DNA from: CALARM01 sp964431735
GTDB taxonomy: Bacteria; Vulcanimicrobiota; SpSt-956; JAKJGF01
Assembly: GCA_964431735.1 (NCBI GenBank)
Contig: CAYSLJ010000068.1
Coordinates: forward strand, 1-36,083
DNA length: 36,083 nt
Reading direction: 5' to 3'
Under the pieces are notes generated by a model. The model was not told the DNA's origin, searched no databases, and saw nothing but the letters and a program-made list of their open reading frames with translations. The position numbers and the translations under genes were made by a program. This document shows positions 16,616-24,691 of this stretch, in pieces; the first letter of the stretch is position 1, and every line of letters starts with the position of its first letter.

Positions 16616-16646
16616 TCGCGTAATGCATTACGCGTTACGCGTCACG
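16616..16646. repeat. type A heptamer repeat
   Basis: Units of CGTAATG, CATTACG, CGTTACG and CGTCACG lie between the btaB-like gene and the transporter promoter. Confidence 0.75.
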
Positions 16647-16655
16647 ATCCTTTAA

Positions 16656-17261
16656 TTAAAATTCAGCTTCCAGTCTATAATTATATCCTCCTCTAAAAAC
16701 AAGGAGCTTAAAATCTCTGGATTTATCTCTTAAATATTTCACCGGTTCATCTGATATATTTACATGATTTATATTTAACCATTTTTTCCAGATATTAAAC
16801 AGACCTTCACATCTGTTCCATACATAAAAGTCCAGAATAACCAGTTTACCTCTGTCTTTAAGATTTGCTATGGCATTATCCAGAGCTGCCTTCCAGTCAG
16901 GAATCATTGTAAGGGAGTAACTGAAAAGTATTAAATCCGCTTTCTCTTCAAGAGTATATTTCTCTGCATATTCCTTTATAAGAGAAACATTTGTCCATCC
17001 GTATTTTTCAATTTTCTCTCTGGATTTTTTTAGCATACTGTCAGAACAGTCCAGGCCGTAAACATGTCCTTCCTGGCCTGCTTTTTTAGACAGATAACGG
17101 AGATTGGCCCCTGTACCGCAACCTACTTCAAGCACAATATCATTTTCTTTTATATCCAGTTCTTTCGACGTTTTATCCCTGTCAAAAAGGAAAAAAGGTC
17201 TTGAGAGATCATAAATTTCTGCATGAAAACGATAATAATTTTCCATTGTAGAATCAGACAT
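16656..17261 (-). CDS. btaB: BtaB-like SAM-dependent methyltransferase (betaine lipid synthesis)
   Basis: BtaB trimethylates the homoserine nitrogen of diacylglyceryl-homoserine to give DGTS. The protein is a class I methyltransferase. Motif I is VLEVGCGTGANLRYL, motif II is GLDCSDSMLKKS and the post-motif strand is ADLILFSYSLTMIPDW. The N terminus ENYYRFHAEIYDLSRPFFLFDR and the length (about 200 residues) match Rhodobacter-type BtaB. The assignment rests mainly on its position directly downstream of a clear btaA. The start is uncertain: ATG 17261 is chosen, with an alternative GTG at 17270 and ATG at 17246. A type B repeat fills the 145-bp gap to btaA. Confidence 0.8.
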   Translation of the reverse strand: MSDSTMENYYRFHAEIYDLSRPFFLFDRDKTSKELDIKENDIVLEVGCGTGANLRYLSKKAGQEGHVYGLDCSDSMLKKSREKIEKYGWTNVSLIKEYAEKYTLEEKADLILFSYSLTMIPDWKAALDNAIANLKDRGKLVILDFYVWNRCEGLFNIWKKWLNINHVNISDEPVKYLRDKSRDFKLLVFRGGYNYRLEAEF

Positions 17262-17274
17262 TTTACACACTCAC

Positions 17275-17401
17275 TATTCATCAGTGAAGAGTGAGTTGTG
17301 AATAGTGAAGGATTTCCTGTTCGTTTCACTTTTCACTTTTCACTTTTCACTCTAATAATTAAAAGTGATAAATAGCAAATTACTCACTAATCATCACTCA
17401 C
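17275..17401. repeat. type B heptamer repeats between btaA and btaB
   Basis: Inverted runs of GTGAGTT/GTGAATA (17287-17307) and TTTCACT/TTTTCAC (17325-17352) occupy the spacer, and another CATCACT/ACTGACA run reaches the btaA stop. They could fold into a hairpin within the operon. Confidence 0.65.
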
Positions 17402-17406
17402 TGACA

Positions 17407-18630
17407 TTACTTGTTCAGATAATATATATTAAAGCTTCCGTATACGCCGCTTCTATCCTGTTCGTGAAGCATCATGGATTTTTCTTTGTCAAATATAAAT
17501 TTATCTTTTATTTCTTTAGGCAGTACAAAATTATAAAGACCGCTCCTGAATATGATTACACTCTCGGAAGTTCCTGTTCTGTAAATCTCATTGAAAAGAT
17601 TTATAAATTGTTCCTTTTTCATCCAGTCTACCGAGTCGAGAAGATTGAATTTCGTTACCGAATTATCAGGTCTTCCTGAGAGAAAATCATATTGAGACAT
17701 ATTTTTGATGGTTATTTTATTTATATTTTCTTTTAATATATCAAAATTTTTCTCTCTTAAATATCCCGGTGCGACTTCTCTGTTTAAATAACGGCCCATT
17801 ATGACCATATGAAGGAAATAATTATCGTCTACCGGTATATCTCCTCCAAGCATACTGTCAAGAATATGTTCCACATAGGAGGAGAAATCTACATAATTGA
17901 ATTTTTTCAGAAGATCTATCTGGTGTTTATGTATACCCATACAGGAAAGCTGGAACGGGTTGCCTGCAAAATATCTGCCTATAGGGCTCAGCATACGTGG
18001 TCTTATTTTTGTGCGATAATATTCTTCCTGATTGTCGGTATTGAGTATACCTTCTATGGTTCTTCTGCCTCCTACCATCAGTTTACTGTAAGTCCTGAGA
18101 ACCCTGAGTGCAAGTCCAAGGTGGCCGCATCTGTAAAAGCCTTTCTGAAAGGATTTAATCTGTTTGTCCCAGAAACGTTTTGCTTCGTCTGATATATCCT
18201 GCCTGAGATATTTATTATAAGTACTTCTGTTATTCCGGGATTTGGCTTCACCAAAAAAGGTCCAGAAGGATTCATAATCGAGATTTTTAATGGCAGATAT
18301 TTTTAATTCCAGAAGATAATTCTGGGTGGGATTAATATCAAGGGCATATATTAATTCAGGTGAACTGATGAGATAATCAAGGGCATTGCATCCTGCTGAA
18401 GTAATAGTTACTATAATATCATTATTGTTTATATTCCAGCCCTTTTTATCTACTTCAGGATCTTCCCATACCTGGTTAAATACAAGGCCGTTAAAAACCA
18501 GTTTCATCGAATATTTTTCTATTAATGCTTCTACTTCTCTTATTATTTTAGGTTTTTTCTTAATCAATTCATCTATTACATCAAGGTGAGAAATTTCTTC
18601 ATAAGTAGCTTCTGATATGGCAGTACTCAT
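17407..18630 (-). CDS. btaA: BtaA: SAM:diacylglycerol 3-amino-3-carboxypropyltransferase (DUF3419)
   Basis: BtaA moves the aminocarboxypropyl group of SAM to diacylglycerol, the first step of betaine lipid (DGTS) synthesis. Family marks include LVFNGLVFNQVWEDPEVD near the N terminus, the SAM-binding strand TITSAGCNALDYL followed by ALDINPTQNYLLELK, and the C-terminal FRSGLYNFVLPKEI. At 407 residues it has the usual BtaA length. ATG 18630 is chosen because GGAG lies eight bases upstream. The GTG and TTG just before it have no site. It is transcribed towards btaB. DGTS replaces phospholipids under phosphate limitation in known producers, and the divergent promoter region carries a PHO-box-like array. 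Confidence 0.9.
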   Translation of the reverse strand: MSTAISEATYEEISHLDVIDELIKKKPKIIREVEALIEKYSMKLVFNGLVFNQVWEDPEVDKKGWNINNNDIIVTITSAGCNALDYLISSPELIYALDINPTQNYLLELKISAIKNLDYESFWTFFGEAKSRNNRSTYNKYLRQDISDEAKRFWDKQIKSFQKGFYRCGHLGLALRVLRTYSKLMVGGRRTIEGILNTDNQEEYYRTKIRPRMLSPIGRYFAGNPFQLSCMGIHKHQIDLLKKFNYVDFSSYVEHILDSMLGGDIPVDDNYFLHMVIMGRYLNREVAPGYLREKNFDILKENINKITIKNMSQYDFLSGRPDNSVTKFNLLDSVDWMKKEQFINLFNEIYRTGTSESVIIFRSGLYNFVLPKEIKDKFIFDKEKSMMLHEQDRSGVYGSFNIYYLNK

Positions 18631-18931
18631 CAACACAACTCCATTCTTACGTTATAGTCAGTTATGACTGACTGGAAAATTTTAAAGAGCATCGTCTATA
18701 AAATTTGGATTTCGCGAGTAAAATATCCCTCTCTATAAATAAAATATTAAAAATAGCTTTTATATATTCTAGGTAAATTCTTAAATTCCTTCTGCCATAG
18801 AAACTATAACATGTTAACAAAGATTTAAATTTTTATTAACAAATTTTTAATATGAGTCTAATAAAATAAAAATATAATATGTTTTAATCATTTGTTATGC
18901 AAGCAATATAAAAGGAGCATTTTATATTCCA
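18631..18931. promoter_or_regulatory. divergent promoter region btaA / FliG_N-TPR gene
   Basis: This 301-bp very AT-rich spacer lacks heptamer repeats, unlike most gaps here. It holds the hexamer array, a TATAAT at 18873-18878 for the rightward gene, and an AAAGGAG site at 18911-18917, which is 14 bases from the ATG and therefore distant. A leftward -10 for btaA may be TATATA near 18758, but it is weak. Confidence 0.5.
18814..18863 (+). promoter_or_regulatory. five TTAACA-like hexamers at 11-bp spacing (PHO-box-like)
   Basis: TTAACA (18814), TTAAAT (18825), TTAACA (18836), TTAATA (18847) and CTAATA (18858) each begin exactly 11 bp after the previous one, with 5-bp spacers. This is the arrangement bound by Bacillus PhoP (TTAACA-like direct repeats, 11-bp period). 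A TATAAT at 18873-18878 lies ten bases downstream, so the array is correctly placed to activate the FliG-N/TPR gene. It is also upstream of divergent btaA. AT-rich sequence raises the chance background. Confidence 0.5.
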
Positions 18932-20806
18932 ATGAATGATGTATTGAAAGAAGCTCTTTATATTCTAAAAGAGAAGCAAAATAAAAACATAAATGCCTGT
19001 ATAAATGAATTTATAAAAAACTATACTGTTTCTCCGGTATGTAAAAATAAACTGAACCTGACAGATAGACAGAAGACTGCCATAATTATGGTATCTATGC
19101 CTCCTGAAATATCAGCTCAGATACGGAAAGAATTTTCACAGGAAGAGATTCATGAAATTTCTTCAGAAATTGCTCTGTTGCCGGATATAACATCTGATAT
19201 AAGAAACGCAGTAATAGAAGAGTTTATGACTAATTCTATTGATTTTGAAAAAAATAGCTGCTCTTATATTAACAGAGTTCTTTTAGATCATACTGCAGGG
19301 GATTACAGAATATACTTTAATCCCCGGGAAAAAAAGATCAGGGTCGCTATGGCTAAAGAATGGGCTTTAAATTTAGTTTTTATAGATGGAAATGAATTTT
19401 TATTTCATCTGATTTCTCCAACGAATAAACTGGCCTTCAGTAAAAATAAAATGAACCATGAATATATTATAAAATTTACCGCCGGTTTTTATTCTGCAGT
19501 CCTTGCTGTTTTTAAAGAAAAATTATTTTTTATGGTTTTTGACACAAGAAAATTTAATACAGAAATAGATCTTTTAGTGGTTTATTCTAAAAATGATTTA
19601 AGGCTTTATGTAAACAGAGAACTTCCTTTACAGGATGTCCTGACAGGTAATTTGATAAAGGAAAAAATAGTAAATAAGGACGAGATTCCCATGTCTCCGG
19701 GATATAATGGGAAAGAAGTTTTTATAGAAAAAGAAAAAGAGGCTTTTGAAAAGGAAGATTCTGATATTCAGTCAGACCTTGACCTGCAGTATAGTAATGA
19801 TACCAGCGTGTGGTTTGAAAGAGCGATTTTTCTATATAAAGAAGGGGATTATGATGGATCTCTTAAATGTTGTGATAAAGCTCTGGAACTTGACCCCGAC
19901 GATATGACTGCAATGACAAGGAAAGGTCTTATCTTCGGTATTCAGAGAAAATTTGAAGAATCCCTCAAATGCTATGATAAAGTTCTGGGTATAGATCCTG
20001 ATGATGAAGTGGTGATGCTCCAAAAAGCAGCTGTCCTTACAAATCTGGAAAGATATGATGAAGCAATTTTTTATTGTACAAGGTTATTGATAAAAAATCC
20101 TGACAATTTTGAAGTACAGATGCTGAAAGGAAGATGCCTTTTTATCAAGGGAAGATATGAAGAAGCCATGATATATTTTAATGAAGCTCTTTCTAATAAA
20201 GGCGAAGATTTAAACCTCTATTTTTTTGAGTCCATCTGTAAAAGCCGGGATGGTAAAAAATATACAGAAAAAGAAAATAAAAAATATCTTATCGAAGAAT
20301 ATGAAAAATACTTTAAGGGAATGTACAATAAATACGTGGAGGAAAAGAGGAGAAAATTACAGAAGGAACATGATGAAAAAATAAAATGTATTGCCATTAA
20401 ATGTGGCGTTTCTCCTGAAAAAGGTGAAAAAATACATCGTATCTGTACCTTATGCGGCCTCTCATCTGATGGAGCAAAAATACTTCTGGAAGAAAATGAT
20501 TATGACGAAAGAAAAACATTGCAAAATATGATGAAGCCGAAAGAACTGGAGGATAAGTTAGAATATGTATGCAAAAGAACAAAGGTTTCTGAAGAGGAAG
20601 CGTTAAAAGTTCTGGAGGAAATGTATTATGATGAAATTGAAGCAGTTATGAATATAAAGAAAAAACAGAGAAAAAATAAAAAATTGAAAGCCCATCAAAA
20701 TAGCAAAAATACAAATAAATTCCTCTCATTTTTTAAGAATAACCTCAAATATTTTTCTAACTTTCTTTCTTATATAAAAGGTAAATTTACTACAAAAGAG
20801 AAATAA
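18932..20806 (+). CDS. FliG N-domain-like / TPR / UBA-like multidomain protein
   Basis: Residues 42-105 resemble the FliG N-terminal domain (LTDRQKTAIIMVSMPPEI, then FSQEEIHEISSEIALLPDI). Residues 120-265 form an unrecognised alpha/beta domain. Three to four TPRs follow at about 290-430 (WFERAIFLYKEGDYDGSLKC, KGLIFGIQRKFEESLKCYDK). The C-terminal part (480-585) has two UBA-like helical repeats: CGLSSDGAKILLEENDYDER and TKVSEEEALKVLEEMYYDEI, the latter close to the UBA of NAC and EF-Ts proteins. A basic tail ends the protein. There is no signal peptide or flagellar gene nearby. It has 624 residues. The following peptidase gene begins six bases after its stop, so the two are probably coupled. 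Function unknown. Confidence 0.8.
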   Translation: MNDVLKEALYILKEKQNKNINACINEFIKNYTVSPVCKNKLNLTDRQKTAIIMVSMPPEISAQIRKEFSQEEIHEISSEIALLPDITSDIRNAVIEEFMTNSIDFEKNSCSYINRVLLDHTAGDYRIYFNPREKKIRVAMAKEWALNLVFIDGNEFLFHLISPTNKLAFSKNKMNHEYIIKFTAGFYSAVLAVFKEKLFFMVFDTRKFNTEIDLLVVYSKNDLRLYVNRELPLQDVLTGNLIKEKIVNKDEIPMSPGYNGKEVFIEKEKEAFEKEDSDIQSDLDLQYSNDTSVWFERAIFLYKEGDYDGSLKCCDKALELDPDDMTAMTRKGLIFGIQRKFEESLKCYDKVLGIDPDDEVVMLQKAAVLTNLERYDEAIFYCTRLLIKNPDNFEVQMLKGRCLFIKGRYEEAMIYFNEALSNKGEDLNLYFFESICKSRDGKKYTEKENKKYLIEEYEKYFKGMYNKYVEEKRRKLQKEHDEKIKCIAIKCGVSPEKGEKIHRICTLCGLSSDGAKILLEENDYDERKTLQNMMKPKELEDKLEYVCKRTKVSEEEALKVLEEMYYDEIEAVMNIKKKQRKNKKLKAHQNSKNTNKFLSFFKNNLKYFSNFLSYIKGKFTTKEK

Positions 20807-20812
20807 TAAATA

Positions 20813-21880
20813 GTGGACGGGGGGGATAGTGATGGGCAGTATTCTCCCTTCATAAATAAAAAAATTATGTATAAAAAATTTTTATCTTTACTTATATTTG
20901 TAACACTTATAGCTTACCTCACAGATTATAACATGTCAAAAAATGCCTATTATCTGAAAAAAGGGGGCATATTCTATTCTCAGAGCGGAAAAGCCTATCT
21001 TAAGACAGGTATGTCCAGAGCGGATCTGATAAAACTGGATAATATTAAACTTTTAAATTCCCTTACAATAGATTTTGATGGCGAAAAGGTTAAATATATA
21101 TGGATAGATACTCCTGATATAAGAACTTCTGGAGGTATCGGCGTGGGGTCTTCCATAGAGAAATTAAGAAGATATCAGAAGGTTAGGTCTATAGGGGGAA
21201 CTACAGAGGCCTACAGTCCTCCCTACAGCGGACTTATCTTCTGTTCGACCACGCAGAAAGGTTTAATAGACACAATACTGGTATGTGATCCCTCCGTGTC
21301 AAATGGTCTTTACACTTCCTCTATGAATTCTCCTGAAAACCAACCTTCTACCTATGTGAAATACGGCTCAGACAGAAGTGTAAATATGGCTTTTGACGAA
21401 ATCGTAATAAATCTGTATCAAAAACTAAATATGAGGCCTTCTGCAATTCAGGAGATAATACTCCTTCCATCAAGAAGTGAAATAGGAGAAATGCATGCCC
21501 TTTACGGAGGCCCTTCAGGTTATGAAGCTACAAGTTTCTGCGTAAATGAACAGGGAGGAAGTGTCATATATAACCTCTATCAGGGAAGAATAGATCTTTG
21601 TTTTAAAGGGATTCTGGCTCATGAATACGGTCATGCCTGGCATTACAGATATACCGGGAAAAGTGAATTTGATCCTCTTATATCGGAAGGTTTCGCCGAA
21701 TGGGTAAGATATTATTATGAAGGCACTTCTTTTATACCGAGAAATGAAAAAGATTATCTGAAAGGTCTGGAACTTTTCCTGGCAGTGGAGGAAATATCAG
21801 GCAGAGAAGGAGTATTTAAATATTTAAGTGACCATTCATGGAAGCCGAAAAATATTCCTTCTTTTAAAAAAACTAATTAA
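20813..21880 (+). CDS. membrane-anchored HEXXH zinc metallopeptidase-like protein
   Basis: A single hydrophobic segment (residues about 23-38) anchors or exports the protein, with a large external domain after it. The zinc site is LAHEYGHAWH (H270, E271, H274), followed by SEGFAEW with E292 and E296 as candidates for the third ligand, as in gluzincin peptidases of the MA clan. The rest (GIGVGSSIEKLRRYQKV, DRSVNMAFDEIVINLYQKL) is not recognised. The start is uncertain: GTG 20813 is close to the upstream stop, while ATG 20867 gives a more usual signal-anchor start (MYKKFLSLLIF) but has no ribosome-binding site. It has 355 residues from GTG. Its substrate is unknown. Confidence 0.78.
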   Translation: MDGGDSDGQYSPFINKKIMYKKFLSLLIFVTLIAYLTDYNMSKNAYYLKKGGIFYSQSGKAYLKTGMSRADLIKLDNIKLLNSLTIDFDGEKVKYIWIDTPDIRTSGGIGVGSSIEKLRRYQKVRSIGGTTEAYSPPYSGLIFCSTTQKGLIDTILVCDPSVSNGLYTSSMNSPENQPSTYVKYGSDRSVNMAFDEIVINLYQKLNMRPSAIQEIILLPSRSEIGEMHALYGGPSGYEATSFCVNEQGGSVIYNLYQGRIDLCFKGILAHEYGHAWHYRYTGKSEFDPLISEGFAEWVRYYYEGTSFIPRNEKDYLKGLELFLAVEEISGREGVFKYLSDHSWKPKNIPSFKKTN

Positions 21881-22311
21881 TTCTTCTTTCTCTATTTTAC
21901 CAGAAAAAAACATTTTTATGACATAGTGTTTTTTTATGACAGGTAATTTTACTTTTACTGGAAATTGCACTTAATTTTGTAAATCTATTAATTAGTGAAT
22001 AGTGAGTAGTGAAAAGTAACTAAAATTTAATTTTTTTCACTTTTCACTTTTCACTCTGAATATTCTGTGATAAATTTCTTTTTCCATTGTATATAAAATT
22101 ACCTGTCATTTTTAAACACAATCTTTTTATGACAGAGTAAAAATTACTTTTTTATCTATTGATTTTACAGAGACAAAGTAATAAAATAATCTTTATCTAA
22201 TAACTATGACCGGTTCGGTCACAACAAAATATGAGAATTTGTTCCTCCCGTCATGCGTTACGCGTTACGCGTTACGATTCTCATATAAATTACCTGGAAA
22301 GGATGCAAATT
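21881..22311. repeat. intergenic region with palindromic element and heptamers
   Basis: There is no gene in 431 bp. A 16-bp perfect inverted repeat (ATGACAGGTAATTTTA at 21936-21951, complement at 22094-22109) extends outward to GTGTTT arms (21926 and 22119) with four mismatched bases. Type B heptamers of both orientations (21994-22018, 22037-22053) lie inside. TTTTTATGACA occurs three times on the plus strand. A type A run at 22249-22276 sits just before the next gene's ribosome-binding site. Confidence 0.7.
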
Positions 22312-23346
22312 ATGACTTCGATAAATGCATTAAGATTTAACGATTACTCTGGGATTATGATATGTGATGAACAGAGAAGCTGGAATCCTGAAGATATGAA
22401 GATTTACGTATCAGATAAAATAAAACCTGTTATACCTCAGGAAATCATTGATGAAATAGGTCTTGTAGCTGCTTATGGAAACACAGGGACTTCCACAATA
22501 GGTGATGAAATAAAATTTACTATTTCCAGAAAGCTTCATGAGGAATATAAAAATTTAAAAGAAAAAAATGACGGAAAAATTCCTGAAAAATTTAAGACAA
22601 TGGAAGACTTATCCGAACTGGTATTCAGTATAATTACTGGCATGAAGCATAACCATATATCACAGCAGATGAAAGGTCTTTACGGATTTGAATGTAATGA
22701 TTATATAGCAGGAACTTATGAGAAAAAGGGAAAGAAAATAGAATTGAAAGATAAAGAAATACTGGAAGACTGCCAGAAATTTATGACGTGGAAAGGTTCT
22801 ATCCCCGATACGAAATCAGTTTTTATGAATGCAGGAGTTCTTGCAGGTTATGATGATAGTAAAGGCTTTCGTATATTTCATTTCTCCATATGGAGAATGT
22901 ATAAAGAAGAAGTTGACATTGCCTATGCTGCAGGCGGCTCCGGTTCTGATATGATGCAGCTTTATCTGAGTGAATTCCTTGCAGGAAAATCTCCTCATGA
23001 AAGGAGAGGGAATATTGACCCATGGGAAGGAGCACTTACTATGGTGAAAGCTCTGAACATGGCCTGTGAAAGGAATTTCGGCGTAGGGGGATATTATAAT
23101 ATAATACTTTTTAACGGGAAAAATCCAAAAAATAAGAGAATGATAGAAATAAATGACCACAGAGCAAGGCTGGCATCTGAAATAGGCATGGCACACCACA
23201 ATGAACTCATATCCTTTGATACTGCAAGAGAACTGACAGGAAAACTTCTCTTTGAAGAATCTTCGTTTGAAGAAGTAAACAATCTTCTTTTTAGAAATTG
23301 TAAAAATGAGAAGGAACTGTTACATGTATTGAGAGGATATAAATAA
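22312..23346 (+). CDS. divergent proteasome-beta-like Ntn-hydrolase
   Basis: This 344-residue protein is not a standard HslV or PrcB, but shares their order of motifs. Thr2 directly follows Met1 and begins a strand, TSINALRFNDYSGIMICDEQ, like TTTVGIKF-GVVLAADRR. Lysines at KIYVSDKIKPV occupy the region of catalytic Lys33, and AAYGNTGTSTIGDEIKF matches the second sheet. The C-terminal half has VLAGYDDSKGFRIFHFS, AYAAGGSGSDMMQLYL (GSGS at 209-212) and PWEGALTMVKALNMACERNF then GGYYNIILFNGK, as in proteasome beta subunits. Removal of Met1 would expose a nucleophilic Thr. An insert of about 70-80 residues lies in the middle. ATG 22312 has AAAGGA upstream at good spacing. ATG 22303 is too close to it. 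Fold assignment is by eye. Confidence 0.6.
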   Translation: MTSINALRFNDYSGIMICDEQRSWNPEDMKIYVSDKIKPVIPQEIIDEIGLVAAYGNTGTSTIGDEIKFTISRKLHEEYKNLKEKNDGKIPEKFKTMEDLSELVFSIITGMKHNHISQQMKGLYGFECNDYIAGTYEKKGKKIELKDKEILEDCQKFMTWKGSIPDTKSVFMNAGVLAGYDDSKGFRIFHFSIWRMYKEEVDIAYAAGGSGSDMMQLYLSEFLAGKSPHERRGNIDPWEGALTMVKALNMACERNFGVGGYYNIILFNGKNPKNKRMIEINDHRARLASEIGMAHHNELISFDTARELTGKLLFEESSFEEVNNLLFRNCKNEKELLHVLRGYK

Positions 23347-24087
23347 TCAATAAAAACAGCAGATCTCGTCCACCTGAACCATGCCGAGTTTTTCCGCCAG
23401 TTTTCTGGAAGGTTCATGGCTTTCTTCTGTAGTCCATGTGGGCCATTTATCCATAAGAAATAATTCCTTTATAAGTGCTGTGGCACATTTATAGGAGCCT
23501 TTTTTTCTCCTCCGCCATGGCACTGTATAAACACATATATCTGCATATCTGTCAGATATGGCATAAGTGCCGGCACAGGATAGTATCCTGTTTTTATCGA
23601 ATATGCCGTATGATATTCCGTCTTTTAAAAACCTTTCTGAAGAAAGAAAATTCTTGAATATAAAAGAGGCATCACGGGGTAAAAGATCAAAAGATTTTCT
23701 GTCTTCAGGAGAAAGTTTTTTTACTTCATCAGGAAAAGATAAAAAGTCTGCAGGTCTGTCTTTGAAAGAATAGATTATATTTTTTATTACATGTCTGAAA
23801 ATACCTGTGTTCATTACATTGGATTTAATGGATTCATCACACAGAAGAGTTCTTATGTCTTTTAATTGAACAAGAAAATCTTTAAGTTTCTCCTGATTTA
23901 GTTGCCCGAAAAGAAAAATATCTTTCAATTCTCCGGCAGGTAATAGAAGAAAACCTTTATGAAAATCTTTGTCCGTATATACATCACAGAGATTATTTTT
24001 CAGAAAAAAAAGAGGGACAGTATTTTTATAGTTTTCTTCTGTAAAGTAAATTATATCTCTGTAATAAATTTTATTCAGTTTTTTCAT
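23347..24087 (-). CDS. GNAT-like acetyltransferase
   Basis: This 246-residue protein has a GNAT domain in its C-terminal half. The pattern is ISYGIFDKNRILSCAGTYAI, YADICVYTVPWRRRKKGSYK with the acetyl-CoA loop after the VYTVP strand, and WTTEESHEPSRKLAEKLGM, as in the GNAT_acetyltran family. The usual Q/R-x-x-G-x-G loop is R-R-K-K-G-S, with Ser at the second glycine position. The N-terminal half is unassigned. The gene converges on the Ntn-hydrolase gene with no base between stop codons (23346/23347), leaving no room for a separate terminator. AGGA lies eight bases before ATG 24087. Confidence 0.8.
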   Translation of the reverse strand: MKKLNKIYYRDIIYFTEENYKNTVPLFFLKNNLCDVYTDKDFHKGFLLLPAGELKDIFLFGQLNQEKLKDFLVQLKDIRTLLCDESIKSNVMNTGIFRHVIKNIIYSFKDRPADFLSFPDEVKKLSPEDRKSFDLLPRDASFIFKNFLSSERFLKDGISYGIFDKNRILSCAGTYAISDRYADICVYTVPWRRRKKGSYKCATALIKELFLMDKWPTWTTEESHEPSRKLAEKLGMVQVDEICCFY

Positions 24088-24104
24088 AAAGATTATCCTG
24101 TATT

Positions 24105-24640
24105 GTATTTACCGCTGGCACTACTAAGTGCTTATAACGGTAATTATTCCACTGGTTATAGTCGTGACGCGTAACACGTAACGCGAGGAGACCAGATTAT
24201 CCGGTGTCGTATTTACTGCTGGCAGCACTAAGGAGTTGTCAGGAAATAACTACATCTTAATTACGATTTGTATCGTGACGCGTAACGCGTAACGCGTGAC
24301 GCGAGGATGATAACCATTCTAACAATTTGCCGGAGTTATTTTTCCTGCAGTCCTAAGGAACTGTCTGAAAATAATTACATCATAGTTATAATTTATATCG
24401 TGATGCGTAAAGCGTAACGCGTGACGCGAGGGTACTTATTGTTCCAACAATTTGCCGGAGTTATTTTTCTTAAAGTCCTAAGTACCGTAAAAGATAAATT
24501 AGTAACTAAAATCTTATATATCGTGACTCGTAACGTGTAACGCGTCACGGGAACGAAAACCTCATGTCTACAAATGATCTAATTTTTTTCGGTGACTCTT
24601 TTTCCTGGAGCGGTAATAAGAAATTTATTTTTCAAATTAC
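24105..24640. repeat. tandem array of degenerate ~120-bp repeats
   Basis: Four to five copies of a unit fill the gap between two minus-strand genes. Each unit joins a stretch like TTTACTGCTGGCAGCACTAAG or TTTTTCCTGCAGTCCTAAGG, an AT-rich stretch, a CGTGACG/CGTAACG heptamer run and CAATTTGCCGGAGTTA. The heptamer runs begin at 24163, 24274, 24399 and 24522, so periods are 111, 125 and 123 bp. Parts recur singly at 3272-3294, 29966-30000 and 36029-36058. There is no open frame across it. Confidence 0.75.
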
Positions 24641-24691
24641 GGGAACAGAGCAGTGAGTAAGAGAATAAACTCACTACTCACTGCTCACGAC

